Of a DNA stretch of 64,000 nt, positions 7,860 through 17,293 are shown in pieces. The stretch covers positions 17,772 through 81,771 of the forward strand of contig CACZCH010000002.1 of assembly GCA_902779645.1 (NCBI GenBank), written 5' to 3'. Under the pieces are notes generated by a model. That model saw only the letters and a program-made list of their open reading frames with translations, did no database searches and was not told where the DNA came from. Position 1 is the stretch's first letter. Each line of letters opens with the position of its first letter. Source of the DNA: an uncultured bacterium (GTDB taxonomy: Bacteria; Cyanobacteriota; Vampirovibrionia; Gastranaerophilales; Gastranaerophilaceae). The position numbers and the translations under genes are program-made.

Positions 7860-8939
7860 ATGGATTTTAAGAAAATATTATTTAAAAGCACTTCAATTGA
7901 TGTAGATAAGGCACTTCCTGACGCTGTTATTTTTATTAATAAAGACGGAAAAATTCAATGGGTTAATGATGTAGCTGCAGAAATTTTTGAAACTTCAAAA
8001 ATGCATTTGATGACTTCAAATATTTCCGATTTTATAGAAAATTCAAATAATTTAATAACGAATGCCTCTATTATAAATAAACCTGTAATTACTAAATTTC
8101 TTAAAAAAGAAATGTATTATGATATGACAGTCAGAGTAATTGAAGAAGGCTATGTTCTTGATTTCCGCGATACTGTTCAAGGGATAAATGAAGCTGCAGA
8201 AAATGATGTAACTGAAGTTAACAGAGAAAAAAATAATTTCTTAATAAAACTGGCAGGTGATATTAAATCACCTCTACAATCAATAGTTGGATTTTCACAG
8301 GCTATGGCGGATGGTCTCGGTGGTACTATGAGTGAACAGCAGGAAAAATACATTAGAATTATTAATAAAAATTCTTCAGAATTAATGTATTTTATGTCCA
8401 AATTGATAGAATTATCAGCAACGGAATCAGATATGAAGCGAGTCGAAAAAAAACCGTTTGACGCTCATGCACTCGTTACATCTGTTGTTAAATTTAATGA
8501 ACAATTATATAAAGATAAAGATGTTAAAATCACTATAAAATCAGATGAAGACTACAAAAAAATGATATCTTCAGATAATGAAATAATTAAGAATATTTTG
8601 CAGGATTTATTAGAAGTTGTTCTTAAATCTGTTGATATGGGTGAAGTGTTGATAACTCTTTCCACTCCGAAAGAAGAAGAATTGGTTAGCAAAGGTTTAA
8701 ATAATGGCAATTATACAAAATTCTCATTATCAAGCAGCGCATTATTGTTGTCTGAAAGCGATTTGGAATGTATGTTTGACCCATACAGAATCCTGGACTC
8801 TGTTAACCGTAAAAATGTTTTAAGAGCAATAGTTCTCGCATCAGTTAAAAATCTTGTACAATCATTGGGAGGGATTGTTTGGGTTGAATCTCAAATACTT
8901 AAGAGTACAAGTTTTAATGTAATTATTCCTGAGGGGTAA
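7860..8939 (+). CDS. PAS-containing degenerate histidine kinase (probable pseudokinase)
   Basis: The 359-residue protein has an N-terminal PAS-like domain (ALPDAVIFINKDGKIQWVN, residues 19-36) and a HisKA/HATPase-like remainder. The dimerisation helix reads FLIKLAGDIKSPLQSIVGFS, where active kinases have SHELRTP, so the phospho-acceptor His is replaced by G133. The N box reads DLLEVVLKSV (Mg-binding Asn lost), and the DxGxG and GxGxG ATP-lid boxes are absent, although the closing LGGIVWVES is kept. It is cytoplasmic with no membrane segment. By inference it senses a signal and acts by binding, perhaps to a true kinase. It lies 55 nt upstream of the ABC ATPase gene on the same strand. Confidence 0.75.
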   Translation: MDFKKILFKSTSIDVDKALPDAVIFINKDGKIQWVNDVAAEIFETSKMHLMTSNISDFIENSNNLITNASIINKPVITKFLKKEMYYDMTVRVIEEGYVLDFRDTVQGINEAAENDVTEVNREKNNFLIKLAGDIKSPLQSIVGFSQAMADGLGGTMSEQQEKYIRIINKNSSELMYFMSKLIELSATESDMKRVEKKPFDAHALVTSVVKFNEQLYKDKDVKITIKSDEDYKKMISSDNEIIKNILQDLLEVVLKSVDMGEVLITLSTPKEEELVSKGLNNGNYTKFSLSSSALLLSESDLECMFDPYRILDSVNRKNVLRAIVLASVKNLVQSLGGIVWVESQILKSTSFNVIIPEG

Positions 8940-8994
8940 AATGTAGAAATTTACAGAACTATATTTCTTATAATTAAGTACAGCGGGGAGTTTT

Positions 8995-10023
8995 ATGAGC
9001 AGTGTCGTATTAAAAAATCTAGTTAAAAGTTATGACGGTAAAAAGAATATTATTGATAATATAAATCTTGAGATTAATGATAAAGAGTTTATTGTTTTAG
9101 TCGGTTCTTCCGGATGTGGAAAATCTACTATTCTTCGTCTTATATCGGGATTGGAAGACATTACAAGTGGTGATATATTAATTGACAATAAAATTGTAAA
9201 TAACATTCACCCAAAAGATAGGGATATAGCTTTTGTTTTCCAAAGTTATGCGCTTTATCCGCACATGAGTGTTTATGAGAATATTGCTTTCGGCTTAAAG
9301 ATGCGTAAGTACGATAAAAAAGTGATTGATGAAAAAGTGAGAAATGTTGCAGAAGCCCTTAACTTATCTGATTTGTTAGATAGAAAACCTAAACAGTTAT
9401 CCGGCGGTCAACGTCAAAGAGTAGCGCTGGGTCGTGCAATTGTACGTAATCCTAAAGTATTTTTAATGGATGAACCTTTATCAAATCTTGATGCTAATCT
9501 GCGTGTCCAAATGCGTTCTGAAATAAAAAAATTGCACCAAAAGCTTCAAACCACATTCATTTATGTAACCCACGACCAAACAGAAGCTCTAACTATGGGA
9601 GACAGAATTGTAGTTCTTGATAAAGGGAAAATTCAACAAGCGGATACCCCTAATGAGATATATAATAATCCTAAAAATAAATTTGTTGCCGGATTTATCG
9701 GTCAAATGAATTTTATAGACGTAAATGTCGATGACGGAAAATTTAATATTGAAGATAAGGAATTTTATACTGATAAAAATATTTCAGGCAAAGTAACAAT
9801 CGGTATAAGAGCTGAAAAAATGATATCAGGCTATGAAGCATTTGAAGTTCCAGTTGATATTGTCGAAATGACAGGTGGCGAGCGTATTGTTTATTTTTAT
9901 CTTAATGGTTCAAAATGTACGGCAAGAGTACCTATGGATTACACATTTGACAAAAATATCCTGTTAAAGCTTAATCCAAATGATATGCATTTCTTTAATA
10001 ATGAAAATGGAGAAATAATCTAA
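8995..10023 (+). CDS. ABC transporter ATP-binding protein, MalK/UgpC/MsmX type
   Basis: A full ABC ATPase: Walker A GSSGCGKST (about residues 37-45), Q-loop FQSYALYPHMSVYENIAFG, signature LSGGQRQR, Walker B VFLMDEPLSNLDA and switch His in YVTHDQTEA. A C-terminal regulatory TOBE-like region follows from about residue 235 (GKVTIGIRAEKM). The Q-loop sequence and TOBE tail are those of carbohydrate importers. No permease or binding-protein gene is adjacent, so it may be a shared ATPase like MsmX, inferred from context. SD GGGGAG precedes the ATG. It is followed 1 nt later by the AsmA-like gene, so the two are co-transcribed. Confidence 0.88.
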   Translation: MSSVVLKNLVKSYDGKKNIIDNINLEINDKEFIVLVGSSGCGKSTILRLISGLEDITSGDILIDNKIVNNIHPKDRDIAFVFQSYALYPHMSVYENIAFGLKMRKYDKKVIDEKVRNVAEALNLSDLLDRKPKQLSGGQRQRVALGRAIVRNPKVFLMDEPLSNLDANLRVQMRSEIKKLHQKLQTTFIYVTHDQTEALTMGDRIVVLDKGKIQQADTPNEIYNNPKNKFVAGFIGQMNFIDVNVDDGKFNIEDKEFYTDKNISGKVTIGIRAEKMISGYEAFEVPVDIVEMTGGERIVYFYLNGSKCTARVPMDYTFDKNILLKLNPNDMHFFNNENGEII

Positions 10024-10024
10024 T

Positions 10025-13000
10025 ATGAAAAAATATAAAACACTTATAATAAGTTTATTAATCTTACTGACTTTTTGTGTATCGATATGCTTTGTGCCAA
10101 TTGATGCAACAAGATTTATTCCTCAAGTTGAAGAACAATTTAAAGAAGTTCTGGGGATACAAATACATATTGAAAAATTAATATTCCGTTTTGGTCCTTC
10201 TTTGAAAATTAAAGCACCGGTTATGCATTTGATGTATGAAGACGGTCAAAAATTCGGTCAGCTTGATAATGTCAAATTCTTTGTTCCTTGGTCTACATTG
10301 TTTAATGAAAATGTACATGTTAAACGTATTTATGCTGATAAGTTTATTGTCAGAACTGCATCTAATGATAAATATTTGAAGAATTTGCTTGAAAACCTTA
10401 ATTCTCAAGAATATGATGAATATCCAAATATTCAATTAAAAAATTATAATATCTCATATAATGATAACAATAAGAATAAGCAATATACTTTAAAAGGCAC
10501 TAATTTAGAGTTGACAAAGCTTGAAAATTATAAAAATATTAAGTTAGTAACTATTGGTGATTTCTGTATAAATAAAAAACAGTATATAAACTACAATTTA
10601 TCAATTCTTCCAAATATAGAGATGAATGAATTTGATAATAAACTTGACCTTGCTGATATACTAAAACAAATAGAAAGCTTAGATTTTCACACAGATATAA
10701 TAGCTGATTTAAAAATCTATAACAATTTTGAAAAAGATATTCTTGTATCTGGTCTTGTTAATTTAGATAATATTTCGGTTCTTGATCCAATGAAAAAGAA
10801 CCCTAAAAGCTTCATATATTTGACATTTTTAGGAAATAAAATCGGAATTCTTTCAAATATTTATGCTTCTGCCGATAAAAAAATATATGCGCAAGGTGTA
10901 ATAAACAATTCTAAAAAGCCTGATATTGACTTGAAAGTAAAAACAGATAAAATTAAACTTGCAGATATTTATACAAAAATTAAATTGCTAGTTGATTGTT
11001 CAAAATATAAAGGTATTGATTCTATCGACGGTATAATGTCTGCCGATTTTAATATTAAAGGTGATTTGAATAAACTTAAGTCGTCAGGATATCTAAAAAT
11101 ATCTGATGCAAATATAAAGGCAGGACGTTTAAATATAAAAAATATAAGTTCTGATGTTGATTTTTCTAATAATACAATATTAATATCGAACGCGATAGGA
11201 TATGTTAACAATGCTCCAATAACACTTAAAGGGAAAATAAACAAAAATCTTGATATAGAACTTTTAACCAAAAGAATTGAGCTAAAACATTTGCTTCCTG
11301 AAAAATTAGGCGTAGAAAAAGGCGTAATGTCATTAAATGCTAGAATATTCGGGACACAAGATAATATTCAGCATAATGAAAATGTTCAAGTTGAAGGATT
11401 TAGATCAAATATAAATAAAACAATTTTGTCTTTTGATAATTTGAATGTCAATACAAATAAAAATAATACAGCTTATATCAGTAATATAATAATAAAACCA
11501 ATGAAAACAGAGCAGATAAAGCTCCCGATGTTAAGAATTAATATAGAAAATGATAAACTAAAAATCCCTGATACAAATATTTTTATGCCAAATTCCAAGT
11601 TGCATTTAAAGGCAGAAATAGAGAATTATAATTCTAAAAATTTAGAATTTAATTTAAATGTTGAAGGATTTATTAATTCAAAAGACTTAAGCGGATTTAC
11701 AAAAGTTTCAAATGTTTATCCTGTTAAATTTAATATCGCAGGCACAAAAGAAACTCAATATATTGATGGACAAATACAGCTATTAAAGGCAGTATTATTA
11801 GATGAACCATCAGTAGTTAATATCAATGCTAAATATGATAAAAATAATTTTAAGATTGAAGATTTTAATCTCTCAACATTAGGTGATGATCAAAATAAAA
11901 ATTTTAATAAAAAACTAAACAAGAAAGTTCTGGTAAACGGAACTATTGAGAATATACAAAATCCAGTATTTAAGAATATTAGAGTTTATATTCCACAGCA
12001 GGTAAATTTAAATGTAAATGATGTTTCCGGTGCAATAAAAGGTGATATATTTATTAGCGGCAAATATACGCAACCTGAGATTGTTGGTCAACTTACAGTT
12101 CAGAATCTTTTACTTCATTATTGTCAGCTGATGGTTAATAGTACAACAATAGATTTCAATAAAAATATTGCGGTGATTAATGCTCCTATTGTAAAAATCG
12201 GCGATACAAGTTTTTCCGGCAATGCAACTCTATCGACTGATTTTATTAACGGTATAAATGTTAAAAATGCTAATATAAAATCAAAATATTTAAATGCAGA
12301 TACCTTGCTTATGTACAAGGACAATATTTTATCTGCATTGCCTATCAATGTAACAGAAGGTAAATTATATGCTGAAAAAGCTTTGTTTACACTTTATAAT
12401 TCTCCTTTATATTTATCAGCTGTTAATTCAAAATTTTCTTTAGTAAACAATATAGTAAATTTAACAAATATTACAGCTGAAGCATATAACGGTAAACTGG
12501 CGGGTAATTCCGAATTTAATGTCAAAGATGAGTCTTTTTGTGTAAATATGCAGGGAAGAGGTATCAGTGCATCTCCAATATTTGACTTAATAGCGATTAA
12601 TAAAGATACTGTAAGTGGAACAATGGATTTTGATACTAGTTTAAAAGGCAATTTATCATCTAAACAGTCATTAAACGGTAATATAAGATTTATTGTTCAC
12701 AACGGTCACATGGGAACATTGGGCAAATTAGAACATTTATTGTATGCGCAAAATGTAATCGCTGACAGCATGCTTAGAACTTCACTTAGTGTAATTACTA
12801 AAGCTATAACACTAAAAGATACCGGACTTTTCAAGTATTTGCGTGGTGATATTGTAATGAAAAACGGAATAGCAAATATTAACATGCTTCAATCACAGGG
12901 ACCGTTAATGTCATTGTTTATTAAAGGTCAGTATAATCCGATAACCGATTATGCAAAATTAATTGTTTTAGGCAGGCTCTCTGATGAGATAGTAAGCAGT

Positions 13001-13282
13001 CTTGGAGCATTTGGAGAATTTTCATTTAATAAACTTATGGTTATGTTAACCGGCGAAGAAAATAATAAATTTAATTTTAAAGTTGAAGATATAGAGAAAC
13101 TTCCTCAACTTCCTATGAAAAATACAAAAGAATTTAGAACTGTTATTAACGGAATTTTAGAAAAACCAAGCTCAGTTATTCAATTTAATTGGATATCATA
13201 TACTCAAAAATCATTGAGACAAAATGATGTTCCAATGAACAATGAGAAAGTTCCTGATTTTATAGAGGCACTGCCTTATTAA
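10025..13282 (+). CDS. AsmA/TamB-like large envelope protein
   Basis: The 1085-residue protein has one N-terminal membrane anchor (residues 5-24, TLIISLLILLTFCVSICFV). Long beta-rich repeats then run to the end, as in the AsmA/DUF3971/TamB superfamily that shields lipids in transit between inner and outer membranes. The N-terminal block (IHIEKLIFRFGPSLKIKAP) and the C-terminal block from about residue 840 (AYNGKLAGNSEFNV, PIFDLIAINKDTVSGTMDFD, LKGQYNPITDYAKL-like) are typical of AsmA-like ends. It is very Asn/Lys/Ile-rich. It starts 1 nt after the MalK-type gene, with the SD inside that gene's last codons. Lipid or LPS export is inferred from the family. Confidence 0.8.
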   Translation: MKKYKTLIISLLILLTFCVSICFVPIDATRFIPQVEEQFKEVLGIQIHIEKLIFRFGPSLKIKAPVMHLMYEDGQKFGQLDNVKFFVPWSTLFNENVHVKRIYADKFIVRTASNDKYLKNLLENLNSQEYDEYPNIQLKNYNISYNDNNKNKQYTLKGTNLELTKLENYKNIKLVTIGDFCINKKQYINYNLSILPNIEMNEFDNKLDLADILKQIESLDFHTDIIADLKIYNNFEKDILVSGLVNLDNISVLDPMKKNPKSFIYLTFLGNKIGILSNIYASADKKIYAQGVINNSKKPDIDLKVKTDKIKLADIYTKIKLLVDCSKYKGIDSIDGIMSADFNIKGDLNKLKSSGYLKISDANIKAGRLNIKNISSDVDFSNNTILISNAIGYVNNAPITLKGKINKNLDIELLTKRIELKHLLPEKLGVEKGVMSLNARIFGTQDNIQHNENVQVEGFRSNINKTILSFDNLNVNTNKNNTAYISNIIIKPMKTEQIKLPMLRINIENDKLKIPDTNIFMPNSKLHLKAEIENYNSKNLEFNLNVEGFINSKDLSGFTKVSNVYPVKFNIAGTKETQYIDGQIQLLKAVLLDEPSVVNINAKYDKNNFKIEDFNLSTLGDDQNKNFNKKLNKKVLVNGTIENIQNPVFKNIRVYIPQQVNLNVNDVSGAIKGDIFISGKYTQPEIVGQLTVQNLLLHYCQLMVNSTTIDFNKNIAVINAPIVKIGDTSFSGNATLSTDFINGINVKNANIKSKYLNADTLLMYKDNILSALPINVTEGKLYAEKALFTLYNSPLYLSAVNSKFSLVNNIVNLTNITAEAYNGKLAGNSEFNVKDESFCVNMQGRGISASPIFDLIAINKDTVSGTMDFDTSLKGNLSSKQSLNGNIRFIVHNGHMGTLGKLEHLLYAQNVIADSMLRTSLSVITKAITLKDTGLFKYLRGDIVMKNGIANINMLQSQGPLMSLFIKGQYNPITDYAKLIVLGRLSDEIVSSLGAFGEFSFNKLMVMLTGEENNKFNFKVEDIEKLPQLPMKNTKEFRTVINGILEKPSSVIQFNWISYTQKSLRQNDVPMNNEKVPDFIEALPY

Positions 13283-13289
13283 TAATTTA

Positions 13290-13318
13290 TTGTTTTTTAC
13301 CCAAAAATTAATTATAAT
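13290..13318 (+). promoter_or_regulatory. Promoter TTGTTT-17-TATAAT with leaderless arrangement
   Basis: The -35 TTGTTT (13290-13295) and -10 TATAAT (13313-13318) are separated by 17 bp. The ATG at 13325 is 6 nt after the -10 box and no SD precedes it, so the transcript should begin at or next to the start codon. Confidence 0.6.
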
Positions 13319-13324
13319 AATAGT

Positions 13325-13939
13325 ATGAATTTGATTTTGCCAGAACAAAAATTAAGCATTAATATTGAAAAAGATAATAAGTTAATTGAGATTCGCGGAA
13401 CAATTAATCAAGTATTTGATGACAGGATTACCATTGAACTTCCGCAGTATTTTATGAGATATGTAGAATGTCTTGATGTTGGCAAGCATTTAACGATAAA
13501 AATATTTACTAAGCTTGGAACAATTGACTTTAATACTGTTGTTATTACATCTCCTCTTGAAGATGATTTTACTGTTGAATTAGATTATAATGCAATAAAG
13601 CTTACTCCAGATGAAGAAATGCAGCCGGTTGAATCCATAGAAAAAATGATTATAAAAAAGAAAAATGGCGAAGAACATAATGTAAGTACGCTTGATATTG
13701 CACCTGAGATTATCAGAATATCATGCGATTATAAATTGGATTTACAAGAAAATGTCGATTGCGAGTTAATTTTGCCAGATGATTATGGTACAATATTTTT
13801 TAAAGCAACTGTAATTAAGCATGATAAAATTTATGATGATGAATATACATTATCCTGTTATGCAATGGATGATGAAGCTAGGCAATCGCTTTTGTACTAT
13901 ATGTATATTTACACAAATAATTTTAATCAACAGGAATAA
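13325..13939 (+). CDS. Unknown two-domain beta-rich protein, possibly degenerate PilZ/YcgR-like
   Basis: The 204 residues form two beta-rich halves. Residues 1-90 resemble a YcgR N-terminal barrel (LIEIRGTINQVFDDRITIELP, then LTIKIFTKLGTIDFN). Residues 105-200 resemble a PilZ barrel (STLDIAPEIIRISC, CELILPDDYGTIFFKATV). The c-di-GMP motifs RxxxR and (D/N)xSxxG are not clearly present, so nucleotide binding is doubtful. The family is therefore a suggestion from layout only. A strong promoter lies 6 nt upstream of the ATG, and the gene is followed 2 nt later by a TPR gene. Confidence 0.4.
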   Translation: MNLILPEQKLSINIEKDNKLIEIRGTINQVFDDRITIELPQYFMRYVECLDVGKHLTIKIFTKLGTIDFNTVVITSPLEDDFTVELDYNAIKLTPDEEMQPVESIEKMIIKKKNGEEHNVSTLDIAPEIIRISCDYKLDLQENVDCELILPDDYGTIFFKATVIKHDKIYDDEYTLSCYAMDDEARQSLLYYMYIYTNNFNQQE

Positions 13940-13941
13940 TT

Positions 13942-15531
13942 ATGAAAAAGACAATAGAAGAAAATAATGAAAAATTAAAAAACAAAAATAAAATGTACTC
14001 AAAAATAGAAAGATGCAAAATTGATTTGCAGAAAGATCCTACTAATCCTGCATTGCATGTAAGGCTGGGTGATTTGTATTTGAAATGGCATCTTGATATT
14101 TATAACGCTGGTCAGTTCATTGATGAGGCTATAACAGAATACCAATTTGCTATGGAATCTTTACTTGATTCTTGCGAAATTTATTATAAGCTTGGCTGTG
14201 CTTTTTATTATAAAGGTGATTTAGATAGAGCGATTAATTACTTTACAACTGCTTTAGAAAAGAAAAATAATTACTATGACGCATACTATATGCTGGCTGA
14301 AACTTTTGTTAAAAAGGCGCATTTTACTGATGCAATTGATGCGGCCACTGCAGCAATTCAATGCAGTAAGTTCTGTTCTTCAAGTGCGCATTATCTTTTG
14401 TATAAATTATATGACGCATTATCATATAAAAATCCAAAGGTCAAACTAGCAGCGTTTGCTGAAAAACTAAAATCGATTTTACTTATACCTTTTGATAAAA
14501 CAGCAATTAAAAATATAATTTCTAACTTCACATATTTACGTTTTTTAGCAGTATTTTTATATGGATTTTATGCTATTCAAGTAAAAAATTATGGTCTAGC
14601 AGTTGAAATATATAAAAATGCAATCGAAATAGCACCAGGATTCGCACCGTTATATTGTGTATTAGGTGATATATATTTATCAACAGGATATTTTGAAGAT
14701 GCAATTACAGAATATAAGATGGCTATTTGGCTTGACCCGTTTAATATTGCTGCTAACAGACACTTGTGCAGAGCTTATGAAGAACAGGGAGATTACAATC
14801 AAGCAATAGAAATTTATAACAGATTAATTGCTTTAGCTCCAAATATTCCAGATTTATATTCTAATCTTGCTAATATTTATTATATTAAGGGAGAATTTGA
14901 TTTAGCAATATCAAATTATCAAACGGCAATTACATTAAATCCTAATCCCTCTTGGACGAGTATTATTGCTCAGACGATGGGATTTGTATATCAAGAGAAT
15001 AAATCTGATCCTGATGCTGCGATTTCAGCTTATCAAACAGCATACGTTTTGACTCCTGAAGATATTGATATCTATGTTAATTTAGGAAGTGCTTTTTATG
15101 ACAAAGAGGACTATAATAATGCTCTCCAAATATATAGACAGGCACTTGAGTTTCAACCTCATAATGCAAAAATTCATTGTAACTTAGGTTTCTTATACTG
15201 GGGCAAAGGTGATACAGAAGAAGCAATTAAATCTTATGAATTGGCTATTAAATATAATGATTCCTATGATATTGCATACAATAATTTAGGTGTAATTTAC
15301 TTGGATGATTTGGGAAGAGTAAAAAAAGCTATTGAATTATTCAGAAAAGCTGTTGAGATGAATCCTAATTATGCACTAGCGCATTTTAACCTTGCCCGCG
15401 CAATATCAATAGTAGGAGATAAAGTTGAAGCTGCAAAATTATATCAAATGGCGCAGGATATAAATAAAATAACCAATGAGATTGATCCTAGAGATATAGC
15501 AGATAAAATAAGCGAATTATTTGAATCATAA
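13942..15531 (+). CDS. Tetratricopeptide-repeat protein
   Basis: The 529 residues are almost all TPR units; I count about ten (e.g. CEIYYKLGCAFYYKGDLDRA, ALYCVLGDIYLSTGYFEDA, PDLYSNLANIYYIKGEFDLA, AKIHCNLGFLYWGKGDTEEA, YDIAYNNLGVIYLDDLGRVK). There is no signal peptide or membrane segment. It is a cytoplasmic protein-interaction scaffold of unknown partners. It begins 2 nt after the PilZ-like candidate, so the two genes are probably translated from one mRNA. TPR proteins of this style are common in the cyanobacterial lineage. Confidence 0.85.
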   Translation: MKKTIEENNEKLKNKNKMYSKIERCKIDLQKDPTNPALHVRLGDLYLKWHLDIYNAGQFIDEAITEYQFAMESLLDSCEIYYKLGCAFYYKGDLDRAINYFTTALEKKNNYYDAYYMLAETFVKKAHFTDAIDAATAAIQCSKFCSSSAHYLLYKLYDALSYKNPKVKLAAFAEKLKSILLIPFDKTAIKNIISNFTYLRFLAVFLYGFYAIQVKNYGLAVEIYKNAIEIAPGFAPLYCVLGDIYLSTGYFEDAITEYKMAIWLDPFNIAANRHLCRAYEEQGDYNQAIEIYNRLIALAPNIPDLYSNLANIYYIKGEFDLAISNYQTAITLNPNPSWTSIIAQTMGFVYQENKSDPDAAISAYQTAYVLTPEDIDIYVNLGSAFYDKEDYNNALQIYRQALEFQPHNAKIHCNLGFLYWGKGDTEEAIKSYELAIKYNDSYDIAYNNLGVIYLDDLGRVKKAIELFRKAVEMNPNYALAHFNLARAISIVGDKVEAAKLYQMAQDINKITNEIDPRDIADKISELFES

Positions 15532-15572
15532 TTTGCGTTTGAGTTTATTTTGTCTTATAGTATTAGAACAGT

Positions 15573-16457
15573 ATGAACGAAGATAATAATAACGGGTTTT
15601 CCCATTTAATAGAAAAAGAAATCAATTCTCAAGATAAGATATTAAAACCTGATTTTTCACAAAAAACAGGAAGAGAGTTTCTTGCATTCTATTTACAGTC
15701 AAAATTTAAACAAGTTATGGCCTATGATAACAAGGCTTCTCAACCTATTTTTAGAGAAATAAAATATGATTTCATTCAAAAATTTACTAAACGTTTGGTT
15801 CAGAATCCTGCTAAAAGAATTATGGTTGGAATAACAGGTGAATCTGCATCAGGCAAGTCTACAATATGTAATGAGATTAAAAAAGTCATAGAAAAGTTTC
15901 AAATGCCTGTTACTATTATGTCAACTGATAACTATTTTAATGACATTTCTGCTCTAATATCAAAATTCGGTAGCTTTGATAATCTTAGAGATAACGGATA
16001 TGATGTTGATTCCCCTAATAGCTTTCAACTTGATATTTTAAAAGAAGACCTAGAAAATATATCAAAAGGAGAGGACATTTATACTCCTGAATATCTTTTA
16101 AATGGTACAGGTGTTTCTATACCGCATGCAAAATTTGTTCCGTCTAAAAAAATTGTTGTTGCAGAAGGTATGGCAACAATGTATGGTGATAATAAAGATA
16201 TTTATGATGTAAAAGTTTATGTAGAGACAGATTTTGAGATTAGAAAAGACCGATTTATGAAACGTGCCTGCACAGAGAGGAATCAAGATATTGAGAATGC
16301 TAAAAAGCATTGGGAATATATATTGGTAGCAGGTGAAAAATACGTTCAACCTTATAGGAAAGATGCCGACATAATAATTAATGGTGATTCTGATTTGACA
16401 TACTTTGCACAAATTTTAGAATATTTTTATACAATAACAAATAATTTTGAGGACTAA
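15573..16457 (+). CDS. Uridine-kinase-like P-loop kinase
   Basis: The 294-residue protein has a long N-terminal arm (1-85) and then a Udk/phosphoribulokinase-type P-loop GITGESASGKSTICNEI (about residues 88-104). STDNYFNDIS follows with the catalytic Asp and Tyr of the family, as do VAEGMATMYG (Walker-B-like strand) and a lid region RKDRFMKRACTERNQD. Substrate could be uridine/cytidine or another small hydroxyl compound; the N-terminal extension is not usual for Udk. No SD is seen; TTGCGT-17-TATAGT lies just upstream, leaving a very short leader. It converges on the calpain-like gene with the stop codons abutting. Confidence 0.65.
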   Translation: MNEDNNNGFSHLIEKEINSQDKILKPDFSQKTGREFLAFYLQSKFKQVMAYDNKASQPIFREIKYDFIQKFTKRLVQNPAKRIMVGITGESASGKSTICNEIKKVIEKFQMPVTIMSTDNYFNDISALISKFGSFDNLRDNGYDVDSPNSFQLDILKEDLENISKGEDIYTPEYLLNGTGVSIPHAKFVPSKKIVVAEGMATMYGDNKDIYDVKVYVETDFEIRKDRFMKRACTERNQDIENAKKHWEYILVAGEKYVQPYRKDADIIINGDSDLTYFAQILEYFYTITNNFED

Positions 16458-17213
16458 TTATGCCAAATCTTTATCAAAATAACCGACTATGAACTTAAAT
16501 GTGTTTAGAGCAGTATTGATGTTCATAGTTTTAAGCTCATTTCCGCGTTTATTTTTAACTGTAATTGTATTATTTTCTAAATTTACATCTTCAAGTACAT
16601 ATACATGCCAGCTCCTGCCGTCAAGCATTTTTAAACCTGTTCCAATCACTAAGTTGTGATTTCTGTCAGTTTGCATGCGCTTAAATAAGTTCATTACTTC
16701 TTCTCTTTTTGAATCTAAATCAATATTGAAATCGGTTTCTGCTATATTAACCGTAGGCTTTTTACCGGTTAAAATTGTCATAAAGTGAGAAGGAAGGCTG
16801 TTCTCGAATGTATATGTTTTGAAATCATCAGTAAATCTGCATATCCAAGGCTTTGCTTTATATCTTTTTTCATATTCACCGACGGTTATATCAACACTTC
16901 GAACAAGTTCATTGTCCTGTGAACGATAGAGTTTATCATACCCTTGGACGATTGCATTTGTTGGGATACGGTATTTTTCTCTTATTCCGTTAGGATTATA
17001 TAAATAACAGTTAATTTGTAACGGATTTTTGTCATCGTGTTCAATCTGTTTTTTTAGAATTTTGCGTCCGTTTTCAGTTTTTGAAAGCGTATCAAGTGTA
17101 GACATAATGTAGCAATCGCTAAAGTGCTGTTCAGCACTTTTAAATGAATCAATTTCTTTATCTGAAATTGATGATTTAAAACCTACATTATATGACACAA
17201 AATCACACTTCAT
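16458..17213 (-). CDS. Calpain-like (papain-fold) cysteine protease candidate
   Basis: The 251-residue protein shows the three spaced blocks of the C2 (calpain) catalytic core: SDCYIMSTLDTLSKTENGR with C34, GRSWHVYVLEDV with H203, and ITVKNKRGNE with N221 (calpains have NPWG). The C-to-H distance of about 170 residues fits the family. There is no signal peptide, EF-hand or C2 domain. Bacterial calpain-like proteins are known but few are characterised; some are secreted effectors. I assign the fold from motif order only. It is a single gene, convergent with the uridine-kinase-like gene and divergent from rpiB. Confidence 0.5.
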   Translation of the reverse strand: MKCDFVSYNVGFKSSISDKEIDSFKSAEQHFSDCYIMSTLDTLSKTENGRKILKKQIEHDDKNPLQINCYLYNPNGIREKYRIPTNAIVQGYDKLYRSQDNELVRSVDITVGEYEKRYKAKPWICRFTDDFKTYTFENSLPSHFMTILTGKKPTVNIAETDFNIDLDSKREEVMNLFKRMQTDRNHNLVIGTGLKMLDGRSWHVYVLEDVNLENNTITVKNKRGNELKTMNINTALNTFKFIVGYFDKDLA

Positions 17214-17293
17214 ATATATATTAAAATTTAAAATGTAAAATTATTGCTAAATTGTTGCAAAAATGTTACAATTAGATGAAGAGGATAGGCTTT

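Noticed and set aside
10025-13282. AsmA-like protein considered as a type V autotransporter or adhesin
   Set aside because: It has an uncleaved N-terminal anchor and AsmA-type ends, with no translocator barrel or passenger repeats.
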